This document shows, one piece after another, positions 1 to 6,799 of a stretch of 6,961 nucleotides of DNA. The position numbers were made by a program, and so were the translations under genes. Within the stretch, counting starts at the first letter, position 1. The number at the start of each line of letters is the position of its first letter. Below the pieces are notes generated by a model that saw only the letters and a program-made list of their open reading frames with translations, had not been told where the DNA came from and ran no database searches. The stretch is from Clostridia bacterium (GTDB lineage: Bacteria; Bacillota; Clostridia; Oscillospirales; CAG-272), in NCBI GenBank assembly GCA_017629395.1, contig JAGBXH010000306.1:1-6961 (forward strand), written 5' to 3'.

Positions 1-66
1 GCCGCCGCAGCCTACAAGGGAAAACCGTTCGGGGCGGAGCTCGGGGATGTATTTCGCCGCTGCCAT
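1..66 (-). CDS. N-terminal fragment of an unidentified protein, running off the window edge
   Basis: Twenty-two codons are visible, reading MAAAKYIPELRPERFSLVGC and then GG. The codons use the same mix as the other genes in the window. I chose the ATG at 64-66 because GAGAGGGG (72-79) lies 5 bases upstream, a good Shine-Dalgarno site. The frame stays open further upstream, with other ATGs at 79-81 and 106-108, but neither has as good a ribosome site. A consensus promoter on this strand (146-174) supports a real gene start. The VGCGG end could begin a glycine-rich nucleotide-binding loop, but this is far too short to assign a family. It is transcribed divergently from the XRE-type regulator gene, so the two could share control; that is inference. 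Confidence 0.5.
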   Translation of the reverse strand, partial: MAAAKYIPELRPERFSLVGCGG

Positions 67-145
67 CCTCGCCCCTCTCATCAACCGGGTACTTTCTGTG
101 AGTCGCATGCGGGTACTTCTTCCCGTCAAAGCCGATATATGTGAC

Positions 146-174
146 ATTATATAGCAAGAAAAGGGAATTGTCAA
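146..174 (-). promoter_or_regulatory. Sigma-A promoter for the leftward gene
   Basis: Read on the minus strand, TTGACA (169-174) and TATAAT (146-151) both match consensus perfectly and are separated by exactly 17 bases. Transcription should begin near position 139, leaving a leader of about 70 bases before the ATG at 66. That leader contains AAGTACCCG twice and a short GGG/CCC hairpin. Confidence 0.85.
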
Positions 175-200
175 GTGTAAAATCGAAAATGTTGCGCAAA

Positions 201-251
201 TTCAAAAAAATACAACTTTTTTTGAAAAACCGTGTACATTTCTTCAAAAAA
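201..251. repeat. Overlapping A/T-rich inverted repeats between divergent promoters
   Basis: TTCAAAAAAA (201-210) and TTTTTTTGAA (217-226) form a perfect 10-bp inverted repeat with a 6-base centre. The middle arm can also pair with TTCAAAAAA at 243-251 over 9 bases, so there are three half-sites in alternating orientation. They lie between the leftward and rightward promoters, upstream of both -35 boxes. They could be binding sites for a regulator, for example the adjacent XRE protein, or A-tract elements that boost the promoters. The dyads are seen; the role is inferred. A nearby 8-bp palindrome, TTGCGCAA, lies at 192-199. Confidence 0.5.
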
Positions 252-281
252 TGCGTCTATATAAGTGAAGGCACATTTTTC

Positions 282-310
282 TTGACACAAAACGCGCAAT
301 GTGATACAAT
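282..310 (+). promoter_or_regulatory. Sigma-A promoter for the regulator-lipoprotein unit
   Basis: TTGACA (282-287), a 17-base spacer and TACAAT (305-310; one mismatch to TATAAT) form a strong promoter. The start of transcription should be near 317, about 25 bases before the ATG at 342. The Shine-Dalgarno sequence AGGGAGG (328-334) lies within that short leader. Confidence 0.85.
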
Positions 311-341
311 GGAATTGCAAAGATAAAAGGGAGGAAACATC

Positions 342-1025
342 ATGAGATGCATGGGAAAATTGATTCGCTCGTACAGAGTAAAAAAGCAAATGACCGTACA
401 TGACGTGGCGGCGGCACTTGGCGTAAACGAGCGTCTTGTGACCAAATGGGAAACGGGCAGAGCTATGCCCGATGCACCCATGATCGAGCAGATTTCCACC
501 CTTTTGGAGATCCCCACCGGTGCGTGGATCAGCACAACCATGCACGGACTTCAGTGCCAAAGGCGCAGCTTGCTGATTACGGTGCTTGCCCTGCTGCTTG
601 CTGTTTTGCTTGCACTTGGGGGCATTGGTATGTATGCAAGACAGATTTTGGAGCGCATGGAATACGTACTGTACGGTAGCTTTGGCAGCTTGGCAAGCAA
701 TTATGCCGTAAGCGTGTCTATGACGGAGCTGATTGCAACCCCCGAGCGGTATCATGGCGTCAGGGTGCGCTTGATCGCCGTGGGTAATCTTGAGTTTGAG
801 GGGAACTACATCAGCACCGATAAAGAAGCATGGGAAAACCATACCACTGACAAAATCTGGGTCGAGCTTGGTGAGGAGCTGCAGCCCTATTACGAAGAAT
901 TGCAGAGATATAACGGTGAATATGTGATCATTGAGGGTATGTTTGATATGTACGACAAAGGACATTTTGCAATGTTCCAAGGCGCTTTATATGATGTGGA
1001 TCGATATGAATTGTGGAATCTGTAA
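342..1025 (+). CDS. Membrane-anchored XRE-family regulator with an outer-face C-terminal domain
   Basis: This 227-residue protein probably senses something at the cell surface and controls transcription. Residues about 4-58 are a Cro/C1 (XRE) helix-turn-helix: the stretch TVHDVAAALGVNERLVTKWE (18-37) has the family's usual pattern, followed by GRAMPD. A basic patch (QRRS, 73-76) precedes a single hydrophobic helix at about 76-98, so the DNA-binding part faces the cytoplasm and residues 99-227 face outward. The outer part (about 127-227) alternates beta-like segments, with YHGVRVRLIAVG near 137-148 and YNGEYVIIEGMFDM near 190-203. This suggests a small OB-like barrel, judged by pattern only. 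The start has AGGGAGG seven bases upstream; a second in-frame ATG at 351 is possible. The lipoprotein gene follows after 15 bases, so the two are likely co-transcribed. The target and ligand are unknown. Confidence 0.85.
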   Translation: MRCMGKLIRSYRVKKQMTVHDVAAALGVNERLVTKWETGRAMPDAPMIEQISTLLEIPTGAWISTTMHGLQCQRRSLLITVLALLLAVLLALGGIGMYARQILERMEYVLYGSFGSLASNYAVSVSMTELIATPERYHGVRVRLIAVGNLEFEGNYISTDKEAWENHTTDKIWVELGEELQPYYEELQRYNGEYVIIEGMFDMYDKGHFAMFQGALYDVDRYELWNL

Positions 1026-1040
1026 GAGAGGGGAAAAAGT

Positions 1041-1457
1041 ATGAAAAAAGCACTGAAAATATGGATGCTTGCACTGATAATGTTTCTTTGCCTGTCCGTG
1101 CTTTGTGCGTGTGACAGCGATCCGTATAGAGGTCGTCGCCCGACCGACCAAAAGAATACCGAATGGGTGTGTGAGGAATATCAGATGTCGTTTGAGGTTA
1201 ACGACGAGGGAAGGGTGAAAAATGCCGTTCTCAACATCAATGACACGGAACGTACGTTTGATCTTTTGTGGGAAGGGGTCCCCAATCCAATCATGCCGGA
1301 TGTGATCGTTTTTGATCCGCAAGACCTTGAAGGGGACAGCTCGCTCTTTTCGGGAGATTGCAAATTTGCAAGAAAATATTTTGAGATTACGGTTACGAAT
1401 GACCCGTACGGTTTTTTCCCCGAGGGTTGCACGCTGCGCTTTGAACGAGTGGAGTAG
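1041..1457 (+). CDS. Small predicted lipoprotein of unknown function
   Basis: This 138-residue protein begins with a lysine-rich start (MKKALK) and a hydrophobic segment, ending in the lipobox-like LCAC (21-24). Signal peptidase II would cut before Cys24, leaving a lipid-anchored protein on the outer face of the membrane; the Cys at the -2 position is slightly unusual. The mature part (about 115 residues) shows alternating beta-strand-like segments, a WVCEEY stretch near the start and a closing LRFERVE. This resembles the compact lipocalin-like or beta-sandwich lipoproteins common in clostridia, but I cannot name a family. AGAGGGG (1027-1033) lies 7 bases before the ATG. It follows the membrane-anchored regulator by 15 bases and both proteins have outward-facing domains, so it could interact with or report to that regulator. 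That link is inference. Confidence 0.8.
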   Translation: MKKALKIWMLALIMFLCLSVLCACDSDPYRGRRPTDQKNTEWVCEEYQMSFEVNDEGRVKNAVLNINDTERTFDLLWEGVPNPIMPDVIVFDPQDLEGDSSLFSGDCKFARKYFEITVTNDPYGFFPEGCTLRFERVE

Positions 1458-1473
1458 AAAAGTAAACGATTAC

Positions 1474-1502
1474 AAAGCAGACGCGTAGCGCGTCTGCTTT
1501 TT
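1474..1502 (+). terminator. Rho-independent terminator of the regulator-lipoprotein unit
   Basis: A perfect 12-bp stem (1474-1485 with 1489-1500) encloses the loop TAG and runs into five Ts (1498-1502). It starts 17 bases after the lipoprotein stop codon. The A-run at the left foot makes it potentially active on the other strand too. Confidence 0.95.
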
Positions 1503-1558
1503 CTATAGTAAAAACGAGTTTGCCGGTCCGTTTGGGGGGGATGTGAAAAACCGTTTCC

Positions 1559-1722
1559 GTTCTTTTTTTGAGCAAGTAGCCGCAAAAAGAAGAACATATT
1601 TGCTTCGCAAATGAAAACGGCGTACAGGATGATTTCGCGCCTGCGGGCGCGACTTGGGGCGCTGCCCCAAGTCCCTGCGACCTTTTTGAAAAAAGGTCGA
1701 TCAAAAACTTTCGTGATTTTTG
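1559..1722. repeat. Cascade of at least six adjacent inverted repeats (possible dispersed intergenic repeat)
   Basis: Most of the gene-free stretch 1503-1778 is made of successive hairpins: 1559-1570 with 1583-1595 (one bulge); 1598-1603 with 1607-1612; 1636-1641 with 1646-1651; 1651-1660 with 1664-1673 (10 bp); 1678-1687 with 1690-1699 (10 bp, A/T centre); and 1702-1707 with 1717-1722. The arms differ from one another, so this is not a simple tandem repeat. No start and ribosome site of a convincing gene is present, and the open frames across it have unusual composition. The arrangement resembles multi-hairpin intergenic repeats that I recall from uncultured Clostridia. I see no clear terminal inverted repeat or transposase. 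The rest of the gap holds only a run of seven Gs (1534-1540) and A/T-rich sequence. Confidence 0.7.
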
Positions 1723-1778
1723 GGGATTTGAAATTTTGCCGCGTTTCTAAATTTTTCTTTCAAACCGTCCGCTCTCCG

Positions 1779-1807
1779 TTGACAAAATCCGTGCAATACT
1801 TTATAAT
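1779..1807 (+). promoter_or_regulatory. Consensus sigma-A promoter for the acyltransferase-glycosidase operon
   Basis: TTGACA (1779-1784) and TATAAT (1802-1807) match consensus perfectly with a 17-base spacer. Transcription should start near 1814, giving a leader of about 65 bases before the GTG at 1879. This places the hairpin cascade outside the transcript and makes it upstream DNA for this promoter. No operator is evident. Confidence 0.9.
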
Positions 1808-1865
1808 ATATTTACACCTTAGAATAATTCCCGGTTTTTACGGAAACCATGAATGATAGATACTC

Positions 1866-1872
1866 AAAGGAG
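1866..1872 (+). promoter_or_regulatory. Ribosome binding site that fixes a GTG start
   Basis: AAAGGAG lies 6 bases before GTG at 1879-1881. The in-frame ATG at 1849 has no such site, and starting there would add ten residues (MNDRYSKELA) unlike the family's usual N-terminus. Starting at the GTG gives MVFSSLIFLF, which matches the typical AlgI-like beginning. Confidence 0.85.
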
Positions 1873-1878
1873 CTTGCC

Positions 1879-3291
1879 GTGGTCTTTTCATCGCTGATCT
1901 TTTTGTTTGCATATCTGCCTCTGACGCTGGCCGCGTACTACGTTTTTCCGCGTAAATGGAGAAACGTGGTACTTTTCGTGCTGTCGCTGTTGTTCTACGG
2001 CTGGGGCGAGCCGTTGTATATTCTTTTGATGATGGCATCCATTACGGTGGCGTACGTGGGCGGCTTCTTTATTGAAAAATACCGCCATACCTCTCCCGGA
2101 AAGTGCAAGGCGGCAATGATTCTTTCGCTTGCCCTCAACCTGTCGTTTTTACTGTTCTTCAAATACTTCAACTTCACCATGGAAACGCTGTCGTTGATCC
2201 CGTTCCTGTCGGAGATCGCCAAGCCGATTGAGGGGCTTTCGCTGCCCGTGGGCATTTCGTTCTACACCTTTCAGATCATGTCCTATACCATTGATCTGTA
2301 CCGCCGCGAAACAGAGGTGCAAAAGAATTATATCGCCTTTGGTACCTACGTCACGCTGTTCCCGCAGCTCATCGCAGGCCCCATCGTGCGTTACCGCGAC
2401 GTGGACGATCAGCTCATCGGTCGCCGCGAGAATTTGGCTGACTTTTCCGCAGGCGTGCGCCGTTTTTGCGCAGGTCTTGCCAAAAAGGTGCTGCTGGGTG
2501 ACGGCGCGGCTGCCGCGTTCCGCTATTTCTCTGCGGCTGCAGGCTTTGAGCACACCGCGCTTGGCGCGTGGATGACCGTCATTTGCTACACCTTACACAT
2601 CTATTACGACTTTTCCGGCTACTCCGATATGGCGATCGGTCTTGGCATGATGTTCGGCTTCAAATTCCCCGAGAACTTCAATTACCCTTATATTGCAAGG
2701 AGCATTACCGAGTTCTGGCGTCGCTGGCACATTACGCTCTCCACGTGGTTTCGCGAGTACGTGTATATCCCGCTGGGCGGCAACCGAAAGGGAAAGGCGC
2801 GCCAGTATCTCAACCTTGCCGCGGTCTGGCTGCTGACGGGTCTTTGGCACGGTGCGTCGTGGAATTTCGTGCTTTGGGGCGCGTATTTTCTGGTCATTCT
2901 GGTCATTGAAAAGGCGTTCTTGCTCAAAGCCTTTGAAAAAGTGCCGCGCGTCTTGACGCACGCCTATGCGCTTTTGCTGATCGGCATCGGCTGGATCATT
3001 TTCGCATTCCCCAACCTTTCCGAGGGCTGGGCGATCTTTACGGGCATGTTTGGCATCGGCACGGTTGGCTTTGCTTCACCCATAGCACTGTACGAAGCGT
3101 TGCGTTATCTGCCGCTCTTGATCGTGTGCTTTATTGGCGTGACCCCCTTGCCCAAAAAGCTGTTTGACAAATGCAAGGAAAAGCCCCTTGTGGCGTATAT
3201 CACCCCCGTGGCGTGCGCGCTTTTGCTCGTGCTTTGCACGGCGTATCTGGTGGACTCCACCTTCAGCCCGTTCTTGTACTATATCTTCTAA
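1879..3291 (+). CDS. AlgI-like MBOAT-family polysaccharide O-acyltransferase
   Basis: This 470-residue polytopic membrane protein probably accepts an acyl (usually acetyl) group from a cytoplasmic donor and passes it across the membrane for O-acetylation of a surface glycan. It has the family's layout: the N-terminal MVFSSLIFLFAYLPL helix, PVGISFYTFQ (123-132), FPQLIAGPIVRY (161-172), the DFSGYSDMAIG segment (244-254), NFNYPY (266-271), WRRWHITLSTWFREYVYIPL (280-299) and GLWHGASWNFVLWG (321-334). His324 in the last motif corresponds to the invariant catalytic histidine of MBOAT proteins, and His284 is the other conserved one. The length is typical of AlgI-like members. GTG is the preferred start because of AAAGGAG at 1866-1872. 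The DHHW-family gene follows after 11 bases, the usual pairing for such systems. The acceptor glycan cannot be read from the sequence. Confidence 0.95.
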   Translation: MVFSSLIFLFAYLPLTLAAYYVFPRKWRNVVLFVLSLLFYGWGEPLYILLMMASITVAYVGGFFIEKYRHTSPGKCKAAMILSLALNLSFLLFFKYFNFTMETLSLIPFLSEIAKPIEGLSLPVGISFYTFQIMSYTIDLYRRETEVQKNYIAFGTYVTLFPQLIAGPIVRYRDVDDQLIGRRENLADFSAGVRRFCAGLAKKVLLGDGAAAAFRYFSAAAGFEHTALGAWMTVICYTLHIYYDFSGYSDMAIGLGMMFGFKFPENFNYPYIARSITEFWRRWHITLSTWFREYVYIPLGGNRKGKARQYLNLAAVWLLTGLWHGASWNFVLWGAYFLVILVIEKAFLLKAFEKVPRVLTHAYALLLIGIGWIIFAFPNLSEGWAIFTGMFGIGTVGFASPIALYEALRYLPLLIVCFIGVTPLPKKLFDKCKEKPLVAYITPVACALLLVLCTAYLVDSTFSPFLYYIF

Positions 3292-3297
3292 AGGAGG
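3291..3297 (+). promoter_or_regulatory. Ribosome binding site that fixes a second GTG start
   Basis: AAGGAGG overlaps the last base of the MBOAT stop codon and lies 5 bases before GTG at 3303-3305. It rules out the longer in-frame reading from 3171, which would overlap the acyltransferase gene by about 120 bases and would put a non-hydrophobic extension before the obvious membrane helix. Confidence 0.9.
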
Positions 3298-3302
3298 CAG
3301 AC

Positions 3303-4523
3303 GTGAAGCATCAAAAACTCATTCATATACTGACAATCGTGCTGTTCGTGCTGCCTTTGGCACTGGGTTTGATTTTGTTTGCGGCATTGCCCGATAACGA
3401 CTTTTCCGCAGAGGAGAACCGCAGTCTGCAGACTTTCCCTAAGTTGACCTGGACGTCGCTCAAGGACGGTAAATTCGGCTCGGACATGAACGAATACTTT
3501 GCCGATCAGTTTCCCGTGCGTGACGCGCTGGTGGGAATTAAGGGCATTGCCGAGCTTGCAATCGGCAAGATGGGCAACAACGGCGTGGCTTTAGGCAAGG
3601 ACGGCGTGCTTGCCGTGCGCTGGTTTGATTCCTACGTGGATCGCTTGACCCGCGTGTACGACACCGATTATTACTCCGAGGACAGCGTTGCCGCGCAGAC
3701 AAATGCGCTGAATCAGTTGTCCGCGGACCTTGCCGCGCAAAATATACCGCTGACCGTTATCATTCCGCCGCGCACGCTGGACGTGTACGGTGATAAGACC
3801 GGCTATCCTGCCGAAATGGCAGAGAGATTGTGGGCGGATATTGACGCAGGGCTTGACGAGAACGTCAACTACCTTGATTTGCGCGCAATCATGCAAAACG
3901 CCATCGAAAACGGTGAATACGTCTACTACCGCACCGACCACCATTGGACGACCAAGGGCGCATATCTTGCCTATACCGAGCTGATGCGTGCATGGGGCAG
4001 GGTTGCCGATATCATTCCCGAGAGTGCTTTCGAGATCGAAACAGTCGAGGATTTCTACGGCACGACATGGTCGCGCGCGGGGCTGAAATTTATCGCCCCC
4101 GACACGTTGGAGCTTTGGCACTTTGACGGTGAGGACGGCTATACCGTCACCGATCCCGCTACCGGTAAGAGCTTTTCGGGCTTTTATAACCGCGAATATC
4201 TTGCAAAAAAGGATAAGTATTCCGCTTTTCTGGACGGCACGCACAGCGTGCTGACCGTGACCAAAAATGACGGCACGGATCGCCCGACGCTGCTCGTTCT
4301 CAAGGATTCCTTTTTCAACAGCACCGTGCCGTTTTTGGCGCAGCATTATGATCTTGTCGTGGTCAATTTGTCCGTGGGCGGTGTCAAGCCGCTTTCCGAG
4401 TATATCGCGCAGTATGGCTGTGACGGTGTGTTGATCATGTACAACGGTGAAAACATTATGGAAAACGACGCACTTGCAAGCGTGATCTATCAAAAACCAA
4501 CTAAGCAGGAGGATATGCAATGA
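3303..4523 (+). CDS. DHHW/AlgX-like SGNH-type protein, probable polysaccharide O-acetylation partner
   Basis: This 406-residue protein has a short basic N-terminus and one hydrophobic helix (about 8-28), so it is probably membrane-anchored with its body outside the cell. AEENRSLQTFP (36-46) is a signature early motif of the DHHW and AlgX/AlgJ group. TDHHWTTKGAY (211-221) gives the DHHW motif, with Asp212 and His214 in the catalytic Asp-x-His positions. LKDSFFNS (333-340) supplies the likely nucleophile, Ser336. These three would form the SGNH-type triad, by comparison with AlgX. Such proteins are thought to transfer the acyl group delivered by the MBOAT partner onto the exported glycan. The gene begins 11 bases after the MBOAT gene and overlaps the next gene by four bases (ATGA), so the three are very likely translated from one message. 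Acetyl is the likeliest group, but this is inferred. Confidence 0.9.
   Translation: MKHQKLIHILTIVLFVLPLALGLILFAALPDNDFSAEENRSLQTFPKLTWTSLKDGKFGSDMNEYFADQFPVRDALVGIKGIAELAIGKMGNNGVALGKDGVLAVRWFDSYVDRLTRVYDTDYYSEDSVAAQTNALNQLSADLAAQNIPLTVIIPPRTLDVYGDKTGYPAEMAERLWADIDAGLDENVNYLDLRAIMQNAIENGEYVYYRTDHHWTTKGAYLAYTELMRAWGRVADIIPESAFEIETVEDFYGTTWSRAGLKFIAPDTLELWHFDGEDGYTVTDPATGKSFSGFYNREYLAKKDKYSAFLDGTHSVLTVTKNDGTDRPTLLVLKDSFFNSTVPFLAQHYDLVVVNLSVGGVKPLSEYIAQYGCDGVLIMYNGENIMENDALASVIYQKPTKQEDMQ
4507..4512 (+). promoter_or_regulatory. Ribosome binding site inside the preceding gene
   Basis: AGGAGG lies 7 bases before the ATG at 4520-4522, within the last codons of the DHHW gene. With the ATGA overlap, this points to translational coupling. 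Confidence 0.85.
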
Positions 4524-6742
4524 GCTTTTGGATCATGGCGGACGACCGCCCCACAACCCCCAAGTTCTATTATTTTACCAAATCTTTCGATGCGCCCAAG
4601 GGTGCATCCTTCAAGGTGCGCGTTTGCGGTGACAGCCGATACGCGCTGTATCTCAACGGACATCTTGTGTCGGAAGGCCCCTGCCAGGGATCTTCCTATC
4701 AGACCTACTTTGAAACAGAGGATCTGACTCCATACTTAAAGGAAGGGGAGAATACGCTGTTTGCCAAGGTGCTTTACGTGACCGAGGGATATTTTATCTC
4801 GGTGTTCCGCAAATCTCGCCCTGCATTCTGGCTGGACGGTGAGCTGCGCACGGGCTGCGAGAGCACAGCCATCGGCACGGACGCAAGCTGGACCTGCGAG
4901 CGCGAGGACGCCTGCGCATTTTCCAATATGCCCGGCATCCATATTTCCATTCCGCCCTTCGAGCAGTGGAGCGGTGCAAGCGTAAGGACGCCTATGCCCG
5001 TCATCCAGGCCTACGAGCCGCAGATCGAGAGAGGCTGCTATAACCTGTACGGCTTGAACGAAACCTACATCATGGCCCCCCGTCCCGTGCCCGCCATGCA
5101 GACCGAGGGCTATCTGCCCTTGCAAAAGGTGCGCGCAGGGGAGGGCTTTGTCGAGTATGACGCAGTCAATTACACAACCGCCAAGATCCGCCTTGGATTT
5201 AAGGCGAAAAAGGGCACCAAGGTGCGCCTTATCTGGTCGGAATGCTACAGCGTAGCAGATGCGCAGGGCAATCGCTATAAGGCAAAGAGAGATGCGTACG
5301 ACGATCCTACGGCAGAGCTGCATGGCGGCTTTGATACGCTGATCGCTACGGGCGAGGAGCAGATCTTCGTGCCGTTCTGGTATCGCTCCTTCCGCTTTGT
5401 CCGCGTGGAGTTTGAAGATCCGGATTTTGCGCTTTCGGCATTTGAGTATGCGTTTTATCATTACCCTCTGGATAAGGCGGGTGAGTTCTCCTGCTCCGAT
5501 CCCAGATATAACGAAATGTGGAAAATCAGCCGCAATACCGTGCTTTGCTGCATGCACGAGATGTACGTGGACTGCCCGTATTACGAGCAGCAGCAATACG
5601 ACATGGACAGCGCGCTGGAAATGCTGTTTACCCTGCGTATGAGTGCCGACGACCGCATGCCCTTTAAGTCGATCACGGATTTTGCGCATTCTCAAATGGC
5701 GGACGGCATGCTGCAGGCAAACTATCCCTCGGTGATGACGCAGATCATTCCCGATTTTACGTTTTTCTGGGTGCTGATGCTGCGTGATTATCTGCGCTAT
5801 TGCGGATACGGTGCGGATGCACTTGCGCGCGTGCGCTCCATGACGGGCACGGTTGACCGCGCGCTGGAGGGCTTTGAAAAATACATGACCAAGCAGGGGC
5901 TGATCGGCGTGACGCCCTATTGGCATTTCGTGGACTGGGTGCCCGGCTGGCACGTGGGTGTGCCGAACGGCGGCTTTACCGAGCCCTTGACCGTCACGTC
6001 CTTGATGTATGCCGCTGCTCTGGGTGCTGCGGCTGAGATCTGTAATGCTGTCGGCAGACCCGGACTTGCAGAGGACTATCGTACAAGAGCTGCACGCATG
6101 ATCGAAAACGTGCAAGCGCATTGCTACGACGAGGCTGTCGGCTTGTACCGCAATACACCCACTGTGGCAGAATACAGCCAGCATACCACGCTGTGGGCAA
6201 TTTTGTCGGGTGCTGTGAGCGGGGAAGAGGCAGGCGCGCTGCTTGACCGCACCTTTAACGCGCAAGTGCCTGTCGCTGTTTGCTCCTTCTCCATGGGTCA
6301 CTATATGTTCCGCGCGCTGGAGTGCGGCAATCGCTACGATCAGTACGCAAAGCGCCAGCTGCAGGGCTGGGAAACCATGCTGGATCTGCATTGCACCACC
6401 TGGTGCGAAAATCCCGATAGCCCCAGAAGCGAATGCCACGGCTGGAGCTCCGCACCTATCTATGAGTTTTCTGCCATGGTGCTGGGCGTTTGCCCCACCG
6501 AGGACGGCTACAAGAGCGTGCGCATTCAGCCCCGCGTCCATGCATACGATCTGACGTGGGCAAAGGGAACGATCCCCACGCCGCACGGCATCATTACGGT
6601 TGCATGGGAAAAGACTGACGGCAAGCTGACGCTGGAGGTCACGTTGCCCGCACATTCGGCACTTGCCTGCGAGGTCGTCCTGCCCGACGGTACTACCCGT
6701 ACGCAGACACAAACCAAAGCAAGCTATTCCTGCGGGCTTTGA
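4520..6742 (+). CDS. GH78 alpha-L-rhamnosidase-like glycoside hydrolase
   Basis: This 740-residue protein probably hydrolyses terminal alpha-L-rhamnose or a related sugar by the inverting GH78 mechanism. The N-terminal third is beta-sandwich-like, with the typical RYALYLNGHLVSEGP stretch (40-54). The middle is the alpha-barrel catalytic domain (about 320-650) and the end is a beta-rich cap (about 655-730). DCPYYEQQQYDMD (351-363) places Asp351, Glu356 and Asp363 at the same spacing as the acidic residues known in Bacillus GH78. Glu630 in TTWCENPD, just before the CHGWSSAP stretch (639-646), is the likely catalytic base. Compared with the usual DCPxREQxxxxGD pattern, the Arg is replaced by Tyr355 and the Gly before the last Asp by Met362, so specificity may differ. 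There is no signal peptide and about 22 cysteines, which suggests a cytoplasmic enzyme. The gene overlaps the DHHW gene by four bases. Its substrate is unproven. Confidence 0.88.
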   Translation: MSFWIMADDRPTTPKFYYFTKSFDAPKGASFKVRVCGDSRYALYLNGHLVSEGPCQGSSYQTYFETEDLTPYLKEGENTLFAKVLYVTEGYFISVFRKSRPAFWLDGELRTGCESTAIGTDASWTCEREDACAFSNMPGIHISIPPFEQWSGASVRTPMPVIQAYEPQIERGCYNLYGLNETYIMAPRPVPAMQTEGYLPLQKVRAGEGFVEYDAVNYTTAKIRLGFKAKKGTKVRLIWSECYSVADAQGNRYKAKRDAYDDPTAELHGGFDTLIATGEEQIFVPFWYRSFRFVRVEFEDPDFALSAFEYAFYHYPLDKAGEFSCSDPRYNEMWKISRNTVLCCMHEMYVDCPYYEQQQYDMDSALEMLFTLRMSADDRMPFKSITDFAHSQMADGMLQANYPSVMTQIIPDFTFFWVLMLRDYLRYCGYGADALARVRSMTGTVDRALEGFEKYMTKQGLIGVTPYWHFVDWVPGWHVGVPNGGFTEPLTVTSLMYAAALGAAAEICNAVGRPGLAEDYRTRAARMIENVQAHCYDEAVGLYRNTPTVAEYSQHTTLWAILSGAVSGEEAGALLDRTFNAQVPVAVCSFSMGHYMFRALECGNRYDQYAKRQLQGWETMLDLHCTTWCENPDSPRSECHGWSSAPIYEFSAMVLGVCPTEDGYKSVRIQPRVHAYDLTWAKGTIPTPHGIITVAWEKTDGKLTLEVTLPAHSALACEVVLPDGTTRTQTQTKASYSCGL

Positions 6743-6759
6743 TAAAATCTTTTCAGTAA

Positions 6760-6799
6760 AAGCAGGTCGGACTCGATTGAGGCCGACCTGCTTGTCTTT
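6760..6799 (+). terminator. Probable terminator of the three-gene operon
   Basis: An 11-bp perfect stem (6760-6770 with 6783-6793), extendable by CTC/GAG inside the loop, starts 17 bases after the GH78 stop codon. The T-run that follows is broken (TTGTCTTT), so termination on this strand may be incomplete. On the opposite strand the stem is followed by TTTT, so it could also work for leftward transcripts. Confidence 0.75.

Noticed and set aside
171..980. A 269-codon minus-strand open frame
   Set aside because: It is the antisense of the XRE-type regulator and would run through the A/T-rich control region; its composition is not protein-like.
1559..1722. A CRISPR array
   Set aside because: The inverted repeats differ from one another in sequence and spacing; there are no identical direct repeats with equal-length spacers.
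1611..1856. An 81-codon forward frame in the intergenic gap
   Set aside because: It reads straight through four perfect inverted repeats and the next promoter and has no ribosome site.
3171..3302. A 44-residue N-terminal extension of the DHHW protein
   Set aside because: It would overlap the MBOAT gene by about 120 bases, has no ribosome site, and precedes a GTG with an ideal AAGGAGG and a normal membrane-anchor start.
3591..4520. A 309-codon open frame on the minus strand
   Set aside because: It is opposite the DHHW gene, whose family motifs are unmistakable, and it has no promoter or ribosome site of its own.
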